Source: Eleusine coracana subsp. coracana (Eukaryota; Streptophyta; Magnoliopsida; Poales; Poaceae). Taken from it: 64,000 bases of DNA. Location of the stretch: positions 35,896,658 to 35,960,657 of the forward strand of contig CM064433.1 in NCBI GenBank assembly GCA_032690845.1. Reading direction: 5' to 3'. Below the pieces are notes generated by a model. The model ran no database searches. It was not told where the DNA came from and saw only the letters and a list, made by a program, of their open reading frames with translations. The stretch's first letter is position 1; every line of letters starts with the position of its first letter. A program made the position numbers and the translations under genes. Below, piece by piece: positions 32,900 through 45,356 of this stretch.

Positions 32900-33898
32900 A
32901 AGAGGCTTTCATTGGAGAGTGGATAAGTGAGGCCTCTTCATCATCTTCAAGTGAGGAAGAAGAAGAGGTGGCAGGACTTGCACTAGTGGTGGACATCACA
33001 TCTTATCCACCACCACCCATATACTTCATGGCCAAGAACCATGGTGGTGACACAAGTGACTCCTCAAGTAATGAAAGTGATGATGATGATGAAGATGATA
33101 GGCCTTCCTATGTGGAAGTGTATCTCTTACTTGAGAAGGCCGAAGGCCCATAAGCATAGTGTAAATCTGCCAAGTCTCAAATTTATGTGCTTGAAAATGA
33201 GCTCAAGGAACTTGTCACTTCTCATGAGGCTCGAAATAAGAGTTATGACAAACTGAAGGACGATCATGTAGAGATTTTTGAGAAGTTCAAGTGCCTTGAG
33301 GTTGCCTACGATGCCATCAACTTGGACTCTCTTTCTCCTTTTTCTTCTACTTCTTCTAAATTGATGCTTCTCCTAAACATGTAGAACTAACCCGCTTTTG
33401 TGAGTGTTCCATGCTGGAGCATTCTATTTTGAAGGAATATCACAAGCTCATGGAGGAAAGAGAGATGGGGTTGGATGGCTTTGATAAGCTCACAAGAGGG
33501 AGAGCCATGCATAGGTATATTCTAGGGATGAACCTTGTGAACAATACCTCACACCATCGACTTGGCTCCTTCCCGGCTATCATCGACACCCTTGGCAAGA
33601 GTGATGATATCCCATCTTGGGTCAAGCCTCTTCTTGTGGATGACTACTTTTATCATCGGTGAGACAAGGATGGTCACACAAACAAGGATTGTCCTATGAT
33701 GAGAAGTTCCAAATATTTGCCTAATGCTAACTTGTTCCATAACAACATCCATTTCAAACTCTTTAGGAACAAGAATGGCAAGGTGATGGCAAAACCATTG
33801 GGATGTCCGAACATGAAGTGGAGGTTCAAGAAGAAATGGGTGCCCGAGTGCATTGTGGACCTTTCAGAAGGACACAAGGGTCAAGTTGTGGTTCACTA
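32900..33898 (+). pseudogene. Gag-like frame of a retroelement downstream of LTR copy 2
   Basis: Pieces in one to two frames: an acidic Ser/Asp stretch (SSNESDDDDEDD, 33060-33100), then a coiled-coil-like part (LENELKELVTSHEARNKSYD, 33187-33260). Next comes LTRGRAMHRYILGMN at 33505-33540, then HTNKDCP at 33673-33693, which looks like the second half of a CCHC zinc knuckle whose first cysteine is gone. The end (33696-33898) is basic (KWRFKKKWVPE). Stops at 33151, 33382 and 33660 break it. I infer a gag-only, non-autonomous retroelement; pol is absent. Confidence 0.45.
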
Positions 33899-35718
33899 AG
33901 GAGATCTAGATGGATGGAGGTGGTGGACCATGTACCTACTCGAAGATCCAGTGAAGTCCGCCACAAGATTTATGTACCTCAACTTCCACGTCTACTCATG
34001 AAGGAGGTACCCCTTGTACATAGTAGTAGTAATGTGTTTTTCCTTTATGCATTGCATGGTAATGTAGGACTCCTCTGTGTACTAGTATGCTTTGCATTCA
34101 TGCATGTGTAAACAACTAAAAGAAAAACACATAAAAAATTAGCCAATGTGTAACCTGCTCAAGATAGCTATAACCAAGTGGGAGGGTTGAGTTGGTTGTT
34201 TGTTTCTTTCAAGGCAAGGGTATGGCTTATAGTGAGTAAGCTTGAAAGGGGATCAAACTTGACATCGGTAGGTTCCCTATGTGCCTTTTAATTTTGCTTG
34301 CATCAACATGGCATGTTTAAATCCCTACACTATACTAATTGCTTGTTGCATGCATCATATTGGTGAACACAATGGAGGCTTGTCATCCTTGAAGAATTGT
34401 GCCTTATGTGCCCTATGAGATCACATCTCCACAAGAGTGACCAAAGAAACAATTGGTGCTTCATGCCCATTAAGCAACCTCTTTTGAACTCGAAGGTTAA
34501 ATCTACTTGCGCGGTTCAAGGGCTAAGGTTCATACATACCCATTTGGTTCTTATTTGATTTGGTTCTTATTTGATTGGTTCTCCATTTCTCATTTGTGAA
34601 AAGTACTAAGCCAATGAGCTAACTATTTGAAAAATGAGTGTTTCAATGTTCCCTTCCATGTTCAAGTTGATGTTTTTGTTATGTGCTTGGCGAGGCACTA
34701 GAACCTTGGAACAAAAATCCTTGGATCAGCATTCTCAGTGACTGCTATAATGTATGGCGGTGTCACCGTAACATACGATGAGTGGTCCACTACTCAAACT
34801 TGAAGTCATGCACTTTCTGGTCACCGTACTCTACAGTGTAGATGTCGTAACTTCCATTTATGGTCACCGTATATTACATGACTCAGACATGCAAGTTGAT
34901 TTTTATAGTCACCATACCTTACGACGATGCACCGTACCTTACGGCGATCATGTTAATCATGAAATTCGAGGACTCGATCTGGACCATAGATCTACTCCTT
35001 GATTGATCTCGGTCGTCCATTCAAACTTGCCCTAACTCTAGCGTAATTAACCCTAAATTGTTGGTAATTTCCTAGAAATCACCAAATTGCCATCGACTAC
35101 TTTGTCTTCCTCGCGCTCATGTTTCTCCACCACTGACGTCGCTGCTCGCTCTCGCTCGCCTGCGTCGCCGTTGCTCGTGTGTCCAGCCGTCGCCCTGCTT
35201 TGTCATTGCCGCACAGCGCCCCCGTTCTCACCCTGATCAACGCTTGCGCCTCACCCACATGCCTCAGACAAGAGATCCACCACCTCCTCAAGTCACCGCT
35301 GCCACCACCATTGGCTAGGGGAAGCAGTCCTGCTTGTTGTCGCCTATAGTTTTGCCGCCGCTCCTCCACCTCGCGTGCTCTACACCACAGCCATGCACAC
35401 ACCCCGCTTGGCGAGAAAGCCCGACTCCGAGAAGACCCCCTGTGATTTTCACTTTTCTCCAGCAATCGACATCAAGCTTCAGCCTTTTTTGATGATTACC
35501 TATTCGTCTCTGTCCTAGGGTCTTGATCCTGTCTACCTTCATTGTTACATGCCCTAGAAAATTCGCGATTGCCTAGTTTCATGCAATTTGATCGATTCTT
35601 GTGATAGTACATGCATGAATAGCATAGTTGCTTGATCATTGTTGCAATTAGAATTTTTTTTGAGATATTTTAATTGAACATTGCTCTTTGCTCAATTCGA
35701 GGTCACATTATCGTTAAA
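33899..35718. other. Stretch without a recognised gene
   Basis: Mostly AT-rich. 34740-34960 contains several GTCACCGTA-type motifs in loose tandem. 35097-35465 is GC-rich and stays open on both strands, without a recognised domain. The end abuts the CACTA terminus at 35719. Confidence 0.35.
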
Positions 35719-35734
35719 CACTTTGTCAAAAAGG

Positions 35735-36125
35735 CCTTTTAGTGACGCGTCCAGAACATCATTAGTGACGCGTAATCGACACGTAATTGACGTGTCACTA
35801 ATTCTATGTCACTAATGATAAGTCATTAGTGACGTGTTTTTATGCATCACTATTTACTTAAGATTAATGATGCGTCACAAGGTCAAGCGTCACTAATTCG
35901 GTGACATAATAGTGACGCGCCTCAAGGTCAAGCGCCACTAATTATGTTACACAATAGCGATGTGTGACAACAAGAAGCATCACTATTTCGGTAACATAAT
36001 AGTGACGCCTGACAAAGTTAAGCGTCACTAATGATGTCAAATGTAGTGACACGACATGTCAAAAAGCGTCACTATTTTTTGTCAATAACAGTGATGTTTC
36101 TTACTAAGAAGCATCACTATTTGTC
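35735..36125. repeat. Left subterminal repeat array of CACTA A
   Basis: About a dozen direct and inverted copies of a motif close to TTAGTGACGCGT, probable binding sites for the transposase accessory protein. Confidence 0.8.
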
Positions 36126-36734
36126 TAAATTCACATTCAACGTTCAACATCCACATTCACGGGCAATCAATACTGATTAGCAATCCACTGATCATAGACT
36201 TGAACATAGGTTCATAGGCAGAAACTTAAAACATAGGTTCACACGTAGATAAATATCCTAAGTGTGGTACACAGATAGGTTCATTGAACAAAAAAGAGCA
36301 CAAGTTCACAAGCAGAAACTTAAAACACAAGCTATCACGGGCAACTAACCACTTGGTAACCATGAGCTTGTATAGTGGAACTCCCCTTTCTTATCCAGCA
36401 CCTCGGACAATATGAAGGAAGCGACCTTTTCTTGGATTTCCTCCAACACATTTTCTCCAAGGGGATTCACCGTCACATCAAAATCCTGTATATGGTTAAT
36501 TAGTGAACTGAGCTATAGAGAATGCTAGAAACTGAATGAAACTCAACTCAAGCAATCAAAACTGGATATAGTATTACTGAACTGAACTCAACTCAACTAG
36601 ACTAAACAAGACATGAGTATTGGATTGCAATAGTTTCAAAGCAAGAAGAATGCCAAGAAACAGTGCTGGCAACACATAAGTTGATTTTATGAACTATTTG
36701 AAGCACTGACAAATATTCTACCATCTAAAGCCTA

Positions 36735-38752
36735 TCATATGGCCTTGAACGTCCTATGTACCCTATTGCAGCTTTCATGAGCAAATCTTATGCCCATGTC
36801 TTCCAAGTCTGCCCGACCTTTTTCATGATTAAGTGCACATGCTGGTAGCTTGTTACCGTTACCTTTCTTATGAAGCTCAAATCTTATGCCCATGTCTTCC
36901 AAGTCTGCCCGACCTTTTTTATGATCCTTGGTTTTATTCTTTACGTTCATAAGTGTAGCAAGTAAGCTTCGACAATTCACATGCATGTCATCAATAGTGT
37001 GGTGGACGGCTAGGATTTCTGGTAAGGTAGCTCCCACAGGATTGACTTCTTCTTCCACCTAATTGGTGGATCATTTGTATCATGCTTTCGCTTCCCCAGG
37101 GTAGTGCTTTTCTTCCCATGTGCTACGGGGAGATCCTTCACTTGGTTGTAGACATCTTCCCCACTAAAATGTCTTGGAGCAGATCCTATCTCCCTTGTGC
37201 CATCAAATTGGTGTTTCATGCGTCGGTACGGATGAGACTGAGGAAGGAAATGTTGATTCCTTATGTACACCCTTTTCTTGGAGTTATTTAACCATAGTGT
37301 CTCAGTGTCATCTAAGCAGTGGGGGAAATCTTTTTCTTCTTTGCACTGCCCGGACACGGAACGACCACCCAGTAAATCAGTGACAGAGCATAATACGAGA
37401 CCATGCAGTTTGAAGGTCTCTCCCTTGTGCCCGTCATAGACATCAACACCTGGTGACCACAGTGTCTTCAGATCATCTACAAGTGGTCTCAAATACACAT
37501 CAATGTCATTGCCAGGTTGTTGCAGACCTGAGATGAGAATGGACATCATCATGTACTTTCTCTTGTTACAAAGCCAAGGTGGAAGATTGTAGATTGATAG
37601 CAACACTGGCCAAACACTATGCAAGGTACTTATCCGCCCAAACGTGTTCATCCCATCCATGCTTAGTACAAACCGAAGATTCCTTGGATCCTTTGCAAAC
37701 TCATCATACGTGTGATCAATGACATGCTATTGAGTTGAATCTACCGGATGACGTAAATAATCATCTTTCTTCCGTGACTTGTGCCAACACAAAAGTTGTG
37801 CATCCTTTCTTGATGCAAACAAGTGCTTCAGGCGAGGAATTATTGGAAAATACCATGCAACCTTCTAAGGAACTCCATGCCTCCTTTTCTCGTCACCACT
37901 GTCATTTCTTCATTTGAATCGAGGGGTTCCACACTCGAGACATTCAGTTAGACTTGCATGGTCACCACGGAACAAGATGCAATCATACTTACAAGCATGT
38001 ATTTTTTTGACCTCGAGTCCCAAAGGGCAAATATTTTGCTTGGTCTCATAGGTTGTCTCAGGTATCTCATTCCCCTCAGGTAGAATGTCCTTTAACAGAT
38101 CTAACAATACCTTCAAGCATAGATCAGTCAGATGATGGGTGGACTTTAGTTGGAGAAGTTTAAGTGATGTATAGAGTTTTGTGTACTTATCTTTGCAACC
38201 GGGATAGAGAGGGGTTTTCATATCTATCACCAACCTTTTCAGTTTCTCAAACTCCACATTGGTATACCTATCATACCCCACGGCATCACGAACCATCTCC
38301 TCAAGTTGTTTAGCTATATGGACATAATTTTCACCTATATCACCAAGGTCATCCTCATTGACATCATGCCCAGTTGTCTGACTACCATTGACTGCTTCAC
38401 CATCTTGACTGCCTAAAAGTCTTTCCTCAGGATCCTGGCCCATGTTTTGCTGATGGCCAGAGATTCCTTGACCCATATGACCGGCATCCAGGTCTCGATC
38501 ATTAACTCCATCTTCGCCATGCTTGTTCCAGTATTTGTAGTCATCCATGAAACCTCGAATGATCAAATGAGCATGAATGTGAACTGAACTTGAGAACTTT
38601 GTTATGTTCTAACAATCAATACATGGACAACATATGGCAGATTTCTGCTGCATTGACATATCTGCCTCCGCTGCAACAATGAATGACCTTAGACCATTTA
38701 GATACTCGTCACTAGTGTGGTTCCTAAGATACATCCAACTCTGGTCCCCCAT
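36735..38752 (-). pseudogene. TNP2 transposase of CACTA A, broken
   Basis: The minus strand starts with the transposase-associated domain (MGDQSWMYLRNHTSDEYLNG, ATG at 38752) and a zinc-like CCPCIDC followed by a stop. The 38566-37910 frame holds an acidic linker and the CPLGLEVKKIHACKYDC region. 37660-37010 is the TNP2 core (SVWPVLLSIYNLPPWLCNKR, NDIDVYLRPLVDDL) ending in KKSILWELPYQKS. 37058-36735 continues (DDMHVNCRSLLATLMN, KGRADLEDMGIRF). The downstream DUF4218 region is absent. At least two frameshifts and one stop break it. Confidence 0.85.
36782..36924 (-). repeat. Direct repeat inside TNP2 of CACTA A
   Basis: Two nearly identical 47-bp copies (36782-36828 and 36878-36924), 96 bp apart, so the frame is kept. 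They encode KGRADLEDMGIRF twice. Confidence 0.85.
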
Positions 38753-39339
38753 CTGCATAGTTAAGCAACAAATTAATAACAATGCTAACTTATTCTTAAT
38801 AAAAAGAAGAGGTCAAATGTGATTTTGAATAAATGAGACAAAGATCATAGCAATGCCAACTCAAAAATTGTTATAGATTTAACTCATAAGAACAGGTGAA
38901 GCTATCACTTTTGTGCTTATTATCAACTGATCCAAGGACTAAACAAGTTTGCACTAAATTGTTCAGAACTTTACAACTGTTAGAATGCTAGAAATTCATA
39001 TCATAAGCAAGGCATGCACAAGCATTAGTGAACACAAAATATCTATAGTCCTTTGGGGATGAGCAAATTATCTGGGTGTTGGGAGTGTCATGTGTCATGG
39101 TGGATGAGCAAGTTAAGTTAGTTCTCTAACATGAGTTCGCAACATCAATTCAATTATCATTTCATTCACCTCCGTTATCTAGCATTTATGCAATTTCATC
39201 AATACAATACCAAGGACGAGAGGGAACAGAGGGAAATTTCATTGAACCAATACCTATGTTGTGAATCTGGCGTGCAACACAGATCTCTGGTTCGCCTGCA
39301 GCTTCAAATAGCTGATGCAGATCAGAAATTCGTCCTCCT

Positions 39340-39760
39340 CACGAGCTCCAAAGGGGTACAGCTACGGACGACGAGCTCTAAAGGGGGTTTGCTGGGATCA
39401 ACGGAGGGCGATGCTGAAGAGGAGCTCGATGGAGGGCGCAGCAGCTGGACGAGCAACGCCGGAGAGGGGCTCGGCGGAGGCCGTCTGGATGCGGCGGCGC
39501 CAGAGGAGCGCGCTCGCGCTGCCACCCATGACAAATCAACACCGCGCGCGCGAGGCAGCTGCGCGGTGCAGCGACCAGGACCTGCATGTGGGGGAGGAGG
39601 CACGCGAGCAGCAGCTCGAGGACACGGCGGCCAGCGGCAAACGATGCAGCATCGCCGGCCCGCGCCGGATGACGAAGGCCACCGCGTAAGGCGCAGTGGC
39701 TTGGGGGAGGTCGACGGAGATGGCTTCGGAGCCGCCGGCGACTGGGGCGCAGAGGCGTCA
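39340..39760. other. GC-rich block next to the right end of CACTA A
   Basis: All frames stay open through base composition (Arg, Ala and Pro-rich translations). It lies 5' of TNP2 between the gene and the subterminal array. CACTA B has a similar GC-rich block in the same relative place. It may be a leader or promoter of the transposase transcript, or captured host DNA. Confidence 0.45.
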
Positions 39761-39981
39761 CTATTTTGATGTCATTAGTAACGCGCCTTGAACGAGGTAC
39801 TTATTTTAGTGACGCGTCTAAATTTCACGCGTCACTATTATGGGATTAGTGACGCTTCTCCTCTGAAGTGTCACTAATTGAGGTGTCATTTTTTTGCCTT
39901 TCTTACATAGTGAAAGTTTGATCTTTGCATGTGACACTAGTAATTTACTGGTGGTAACCGTAAAACTCTCCAATATTTTTG

Positions 39982-40186
39982 GGGAAACAGATGCAGTGCA
40001 ACGATGGCTAGTGAGGAACATCTTGCCACTGCAGAAGACTAGGAACAAAGAGATAAATCACCTCAAACTAAGAAACTCCTACAGTTTGAAGCCTCGCCAT
40101 CAATTTTATTTTGGAAACACACCTTGAAGAAACAAAAGCTGTGGTAGGTAAAAGTAAATACAGAAATATAGTATCATGTAAAGGTG
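39982..40186 (-). pseudogene. Fragment resembling the 3' flank of the DC1 gene
   Basis: It aligns in direct orientation with 50661-50870, including ACAGAAATATAGTATCATGTAAA and the ACACCTTGA segment. At the second site this sequence lies just after the stop of the DC1-domain gene, so here it is the 3' untranslated part without the coding exon. The neighbourhood after 40190 does not match. Confidence 0.6.
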
Positions 40187-40570
40187 ATGGAGCGTCGATC
40201 AGCCACAACGGAAATATTATGGATGGAGAAGAGCCGCCGTGACGGAAATAGAACAACGACATATATGAACATCAGAATATGATGAATCTCGGCTATGAAG
40301 CAAATAATATATATATTGGTCTGAATTTGGAACGATATATAGTGCACACATTAATGCGCATGTATGGGGTCTGAGTTCTGTACCTATGTGCTTCCTCTAC
40401 AGACCATATTTAGTTAAAGTATTAAATTTTTTAAATATTTTACTACGGTATCCTTTCATGGTTATTGAATACTTTTCTATATTAGCCTTTTAAATGTATC
40501 CGCGCAATAGCATGGGCAATTGTGCTAGTCTATCTATCTTTACAACTTATTAATTAAGGTGCGGTCGTCC
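40187..40570. other. AT-rich stretch with a Helitron-like 3' end at 40497-40530
   Basis: Ends with CCGCGCAATAGCATGGGC, a weak hairpin, followed about ten bases later by GTGCTAGT. Helitron 3' ends in grasses have a GC-rich hairpin 10-12 bases before CTRR. No 5' TC end was identified, so this is tentative. Confidence 0.3.
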
Positions 40571-41130
40571 ACTTCATGTCCACAAAGTTAGAGATTGAAT
40601 CCAAGTCGGTTTTATACCTTCCATATTAAGTATCAAGTTTCAAAAATCATAACTCCCGCATCCGGAGACCAAATGAACCAAACTTGGACTCTATCTCATA
40701 GCTCTTGAAAAGTTCTACAACTTTGATATTCAATAAATTCATAGATTCAGAAGTATTTATATTCAAATATATGATACAAAAAAATCTGTTCCGATTCGGA
40801 CTCCTCTATGCACGTCTCCTTGCAGAATCTATATCTCATAGCTCCGGAGTCACGGTCATGGGCTTGCATGTTGGGTTTTATGTAAGTATAAAGGTATCAT
40901 ATAGGTGTCATGGGCTTGTGAAAACTCGGAGTTTGACTTCATATCGCTACTTCTTATCTTTAAACCTTTTTAGTGTTATTTCACCTAATTCTGCAACATC
41001 TCAAACAACACTATATGTCGAAATCATCAATATTAGAGATAAGAAAACATATTATGATGAGAATATGGTGGGAAATGGTGAGAAAATGATTGCTTCTGCA
41101 TATAAAATGGTACACTAAGAAGCATCAACA
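40571..41130 (-). repeat. Athila-like LTR fragment, inverted relative to copy 1
   Basis: The minus strand starts TGTTGATGCTTCTTAG at 41130 and matches about 23048-23830, including the AATCCAAGTCGG segment at the left border. The rest of the LTR is missing. Confidence 0.75.
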
Positions 41131-41242
41131 GTAATATAAATATGATCTTTCATGTAAAAATATTAATAATACTATATATGTTTAAACAAATATATTGTGT
41201 AAATGATTTTTTATTTAAACCATATACAGTGTTTTATTTTTC

Positions 41243-41276
41243 TTAAGCTCATCGTAATGCACGGACACTTTGTTAG
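41243..41276 (+). other. Second Helitron-like 3' end, weak
   Basis: CTCATCGTAATGCACGG followed by ACACTTTGTTAGT resembles a decayed hairpin plus CTAGT terminus. Not supported by a partner end. Confidence 0.2.
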
Positions 41277-41614
41277 TTTATTAATAAAAGAAGATGACCT
41301 CTCCACCATTATGTCTAGAAAAAAAAAGAAATAGGCCATAAATTCTCATAATAAGCAAAACATCTGGCCGTTGATTGTTTGCCCAAGTAATCTCCCAAAG
41401 ATATCCAGCCTTTAATCTACATCTTGGTGGGATCCTCACGTGACTCTTCCCTCCTCAACAGTTACCTCTCCTGATGTAAACCTAAAAAAATATGTCTACG
41501 ATGAGTATTTTGATAAACTAAACGACACCAGTATAGTCTCCGGCAGGGAGCCCATCTACGGCGAAAAGGTCCAAGCGAAGCTTTCATGTGCAGGCACCCT
41601 ATCTGGCCAAGAAC

Positions 41615-42128
41615 ATGAACGTCGAGCCATTAGTGTGCTCCAAGATGTGGCCACCAGGTATACTTCTCCCAATTCTGCATCGGTAACTAGGTGTGTTCCT
41701 CTATTTGGTCAGATTAAAAAAAGATTAACACAGCTGCCGGCAAGGCTATCGAATATTGCCGGCATCAAGTGAAACAAGTGCGCTTAGCAAGGGTCTGCAT
41801 GTACCATGAGTTTGTTGTTCGATTGCTGATGGCCAAAAGCCTCCTCGTGGAATCGCACCACAACCATCCAATGCTCCAGATCGATGTGGCAAGGTGGATG
41901 CTTCTTCGAGCCACATTGGCCACCAGTAGACCTTATAGCAGCCTGAAGCATCGAACTAAAGCAAAGTCATTGGATGCCACGGTTGTACAAGATCGTTGTT
42001 TGTTCATCCTCAGTACAAAGCGAGATCTATATAACATAGTTGCCTCTTTTTGCAGGTATTACATGGCACAAGAAGCCAAGAGCCAGGGAAGAAGAAGTAC
42101 GATGCCAAAGGAAGCAGTATATCTGTAG
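41615..42128 (+). CDS. Unrecognised two-exon frame
   Basis: Joining 41615-41657 and 41734-42128 gives an open frame of 145 codons. The supposed intron, 76 bases, has GT (CAG/GTATAC) and AG (TTAACACAG) ends. The frame starts MNVEPLVCSKMWPP and contains GKAIEYCRHQVKQVRLARV, which faintly recalls a helix of SKP1-like proteins, but the rest does not match and I make no assignment. A frame-preserving intron supports coding, while the lack of a recognised domain and the transposon-rich setting argue for a gene fragment. Confidence 0.25.
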
Positions 42129-44447
42129 CTACAGCAATCCGAATCCATTATGTTGAGTAGTTTAAGGATGGAGGAGGCTATCAAGTAAGCACGAAACATA
42201 CTACTCCTTATAACTGCTATACAGTGCCTGCTATTTTACATACATGTATATGCTCTTCTAAACTAATGTATTCATACTTATTCAGCTTAGGTCATCAGGT
42301 AAACAAGCTGGAAATAAAAGGAGTTAAGATTTGTTTTGGAGCTAAAAAACAATTAGAATTGATGGACAGAGCAAAGTGCATACATAGAGTCTGACAGATT
42401 TCCTTCCGTGGTGCCTGCGAGCACAATCGGTATGTTTCCGTTTTTATCTGTCTTCTGTTTGTTAGTGAAAAATAAAGGACTTACTAATTTTTAGTGTATT
42501 GATAGTTTGGGCAACTTTCAATCACCGCCTTATGCCATCGGATCTAGATTCAATGGTTTATAATTATTATATAAATAATCCTAAAAAAATCAAAATACAA
42601 AGTAACAAACTATTAACTGAAAATCGATTGAAAGCTAGAATATATGAAAGAATAAAGAAGATAGTTTTGTATATTACTAACTAAATCAGTAGAGATACAC
42701 AATTAGAGTCTGCGATGTGGACTGCTTCTGATTGCTAAAAGAAATTGCTGCCCCAAAAATAGATTGTTGTTTCACTTTCACCATATGTATCTGGTGAGGT
42801 TTCCCAGGTTTATAGGAGATTGTCAGAGAAAATCATGTGATCAGGTTGATTAAAAATTAGGATTTGAGGTACATTATCTATTTATAAGTGTGAATGAACA
42901 ATAATCTTTAACTCAAGACCAAATGACTGAATTTATGTGCTCTGATCTGTTGGTTGAATAAAGACGTTGCTCATGCTCTATTCATAAAAAAATCTAACCC
43001 AGTTAATCTTGTATACCGAAGGATGTGCTCTGTGTACCCTAGCCATAGAATTTTATTTTTCTCCTTTCTATTTGCGTTAATACCAGGCATTGAAAAATCC
43101 AGGGTTCATATGGGTGGACTGCATTATTTCTCTGAAACAATGGAATATTAAGGCGACATGAGGGTTTGGCTTCTCATCCAGAGATGACCAAGCCCAATGG
43201 CTCCTGGACCAAAATACAAAATAACTAAATATTATATAAGAAAGACTTTTGTCATTTTTTTTTAAGGAACTGGAGGGCAGAGCCCTATAGATTAAATATT
43301 AAATATAAAGATATTGAAGATTACAAGTGCAAAATGGAAAAAAGAAAGAACCAAAAATTACATCAGAGAATCTAGCCATTCTTGGATTCTAGGAAAAATT
43401 ACATAAAATTACATAAGAGAATCTAGCGCGTGCCTGGTGCCGGATGTGACACAGGAGCAAGATCGAGGGGGCAAAAAACCTCGAGGCTTTCCATTGTTGC
43501 GTCACCATGTGAGCACTGTATCTACCTCTCTGATACTGGTCAACAACGTCAAGGCAAGGTCAGGTGAACGTCATTTGAATACCATTATGGCCCCAGCGAA
43601 CCAATTGACAGGTTCGTATGAAGCATGTATTTACTATATCTGGGCAAACTGGAATCAGTGGAATCTATATGGAATATATTTTTAAAATTAACATAGTGGT
43701 TTGCATGTACCAGATTTTCCACGTTAAGAGAACACCACTAGAGAACTGGATCAATAATATTGGATAACTGAGGTTTTGTCTAAATGGTTTCAAACTTCAA
43801 AACTGCATTTTAAAGATACAAAGTTTCATTTTAGCTGCTAAGTGGTTTTGCCGTACTCACTAAAAGGCAGGAAGGTTTCATCACAGTATTGGAGTGGCCT
43901 CACCTTTTCAAGATTATTTCTGGACATTCGCTTGACTAAAGTAGATTATCCAATATGTACTAACATATGTCTATCTACAGGTAATAGTAATAATTGGAAA
44001 AAACAAACATATAACATTTGTTTTGTGGGATCTATTTTATGGTGCAAAGTGGTCACTGACATAACTAAATTGACATTAATAGCTGATATTTCTTTATCAA
44101 ACTAAATGGCTATATATTTATTGAGCAACACAGACAAATAGCTCCGATCTGATCAGACACCATGAAATCAGATAGTAGTGTATTCTGTAATTGAATTTTA
44201 ATCTAGATGGCTATAATATGGTAGATAAATTATAATATGTCATCCAAACTCGACCATGAAAAAGCTATAGATCTGCACCACTTACAAGGTGAAATACAAA
44301 CATATAGGATATCTAGCCCAACTTGGCAAGTTTATTAACAAAAGGAGATGGCATTCTCAACACATTGCCTAGAGAAATAGAATGACCTTCCTGTGTTAAC
44401 TATATGAATGAGATCCAGCCCTTAATCCTGCTGCACATAGAGACTAG
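42129..44447. other. Stretch without a recognised gene
   Basis: AT-rich, with short frames only. A purine-rich, poly-A-containing part at 43250-43400 could be the 3' end of a decayed non-LTR element, but no domain supports this. Confidence 0.3.
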
Positions 44448-44973
44448 GGCTCTGTTTGGGACAGCTAGTAGGAGAATTGATTCTATGAAAATTGTGATTT
44501 TCGTGGAAACCGATTTTAACAAAATCATTTAGAGGAGGAGCTGACCGTTTGACAGTTTTCACGGAATCGTTTCTCCTGTAGGATCGCCTCTTCTATCTTC
44601 TCTCCACGCCAGGGGCAGGACAGGCGGTGACGGAGCTCTGCCAGGGGCGGGACTAGCGGCAGAGCTCAACCGAGAGGGATGGGGCCTGTCGCGGAGCTCA
44701 CCTAGGGGCGAGGCCTACGGCGGAGCGGCCTCCTCTGATGGCTCAACGCGCGAGGAGGCGTGGGCCATGCTCCTCTAGCAGGGCTGGAGCGCGAGGACGA
44801 GGGGAGCAGGGCGCGCGCTCCTATGACGGGCAGATGGTTGATTGTGCATCGCAGGCAAAATAACAATTCAGAAAGAATCGCTAGTGCTAGATGTGGGTCA
44901 AGAATCAAACCGTTTGGCTTCATGTCCAGCTTAAATCCAATAAAATTGCCCTATAATCCGTCCCAAACAGGGC
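44448..44973. mobile_element. MITE with TIR GGCTCTGTTTGGGAC and GC-rich core
   Basis: The left end GGCTCTGTTTGGGAC and the right end, read inwards, GCCCTGTTTGGGAC form terminal inverted repeats. CTAG lies directly outside both (44444-44447 and 44974-44977). The 526-bp element has a GC-rich core (44600-44830). Such CTGTTTGGGA ends are common in grass MITEs. The superfamily is not settled because the duplication length is ambiguous. Confidence 0.6.
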
Positions 44974-44977
44974 CTAG

Positions 44978-45356
44978 ATACACCCTCCCACAATCGTCGG
45001 TAGTCCTCGATCGATCTTCCTAGCCTACGTACCCTTCCAACTTTTCTAAGATAAAATAAAATCACATAATCCTTCTGAGGACCGATCCAATCTGTGAATG
45101 GCAAAAGATGATTGCCCGGCTGGATCGAAGACGAATGCCCAGCAAACATCCGCCCATCCTGCACTCCCTAAGCCCATCCCTGAATCCGCCCAAATTTGTA
45201 ATACCTGTGAACACAGGAGATTGGAAAGGCGCAGCACACAATGCGTGGCGACTTAGAGTGATATATATAGGCATGTACAAGGTTACAAAGGGATAGAGAT
45301 CCCTATAAATATGGAAAGATATAAACCCTATACATCTATACACGTTTACAACATCA
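44978..45356. other. Stretch without a recognised gene
   Basis: Short overlapping frames on both strands, none with a recognisable domain. Confidence 0.3.

Larger units (their letters stand above)
35719..39912 (-). mobile_element. CACTA (En/Spm-like) transposon A with duplication AAA
   Basis: The left end is CACTTTGTCAAAAAGGC and the right end, read inwards, is CACTATGTAAGAAAGGCAA. AAA flanks both sides. Subterminal arrays of TTAGTGACGCG-type motifs occupy about 35735-36125 and 39760-39900. Inside is a minus-strand TNP2 pseudogene and, at its 5' side, a GC-rich block (39340-39760). No TNP1/TNPA-like gene is seen. It is a 4.2 kb deletion derivative of an autonomous element. 36130-36730 shows no coding frame. 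Confidence 0.85.

Noticed and set aside
39131..39769. 212-codon plus-strand frame in CACTA A
   Set aside because: It runs through the GC-rich block and is antisense to the side from which TNP2 is read. No domain; mirrored frames on the other strand are just as long.
43250..43420. 3' end of a LINE
   Set aside because: A-rich DNA alone is not enough. No RT or endonuclease motif is near and no duplication was found.
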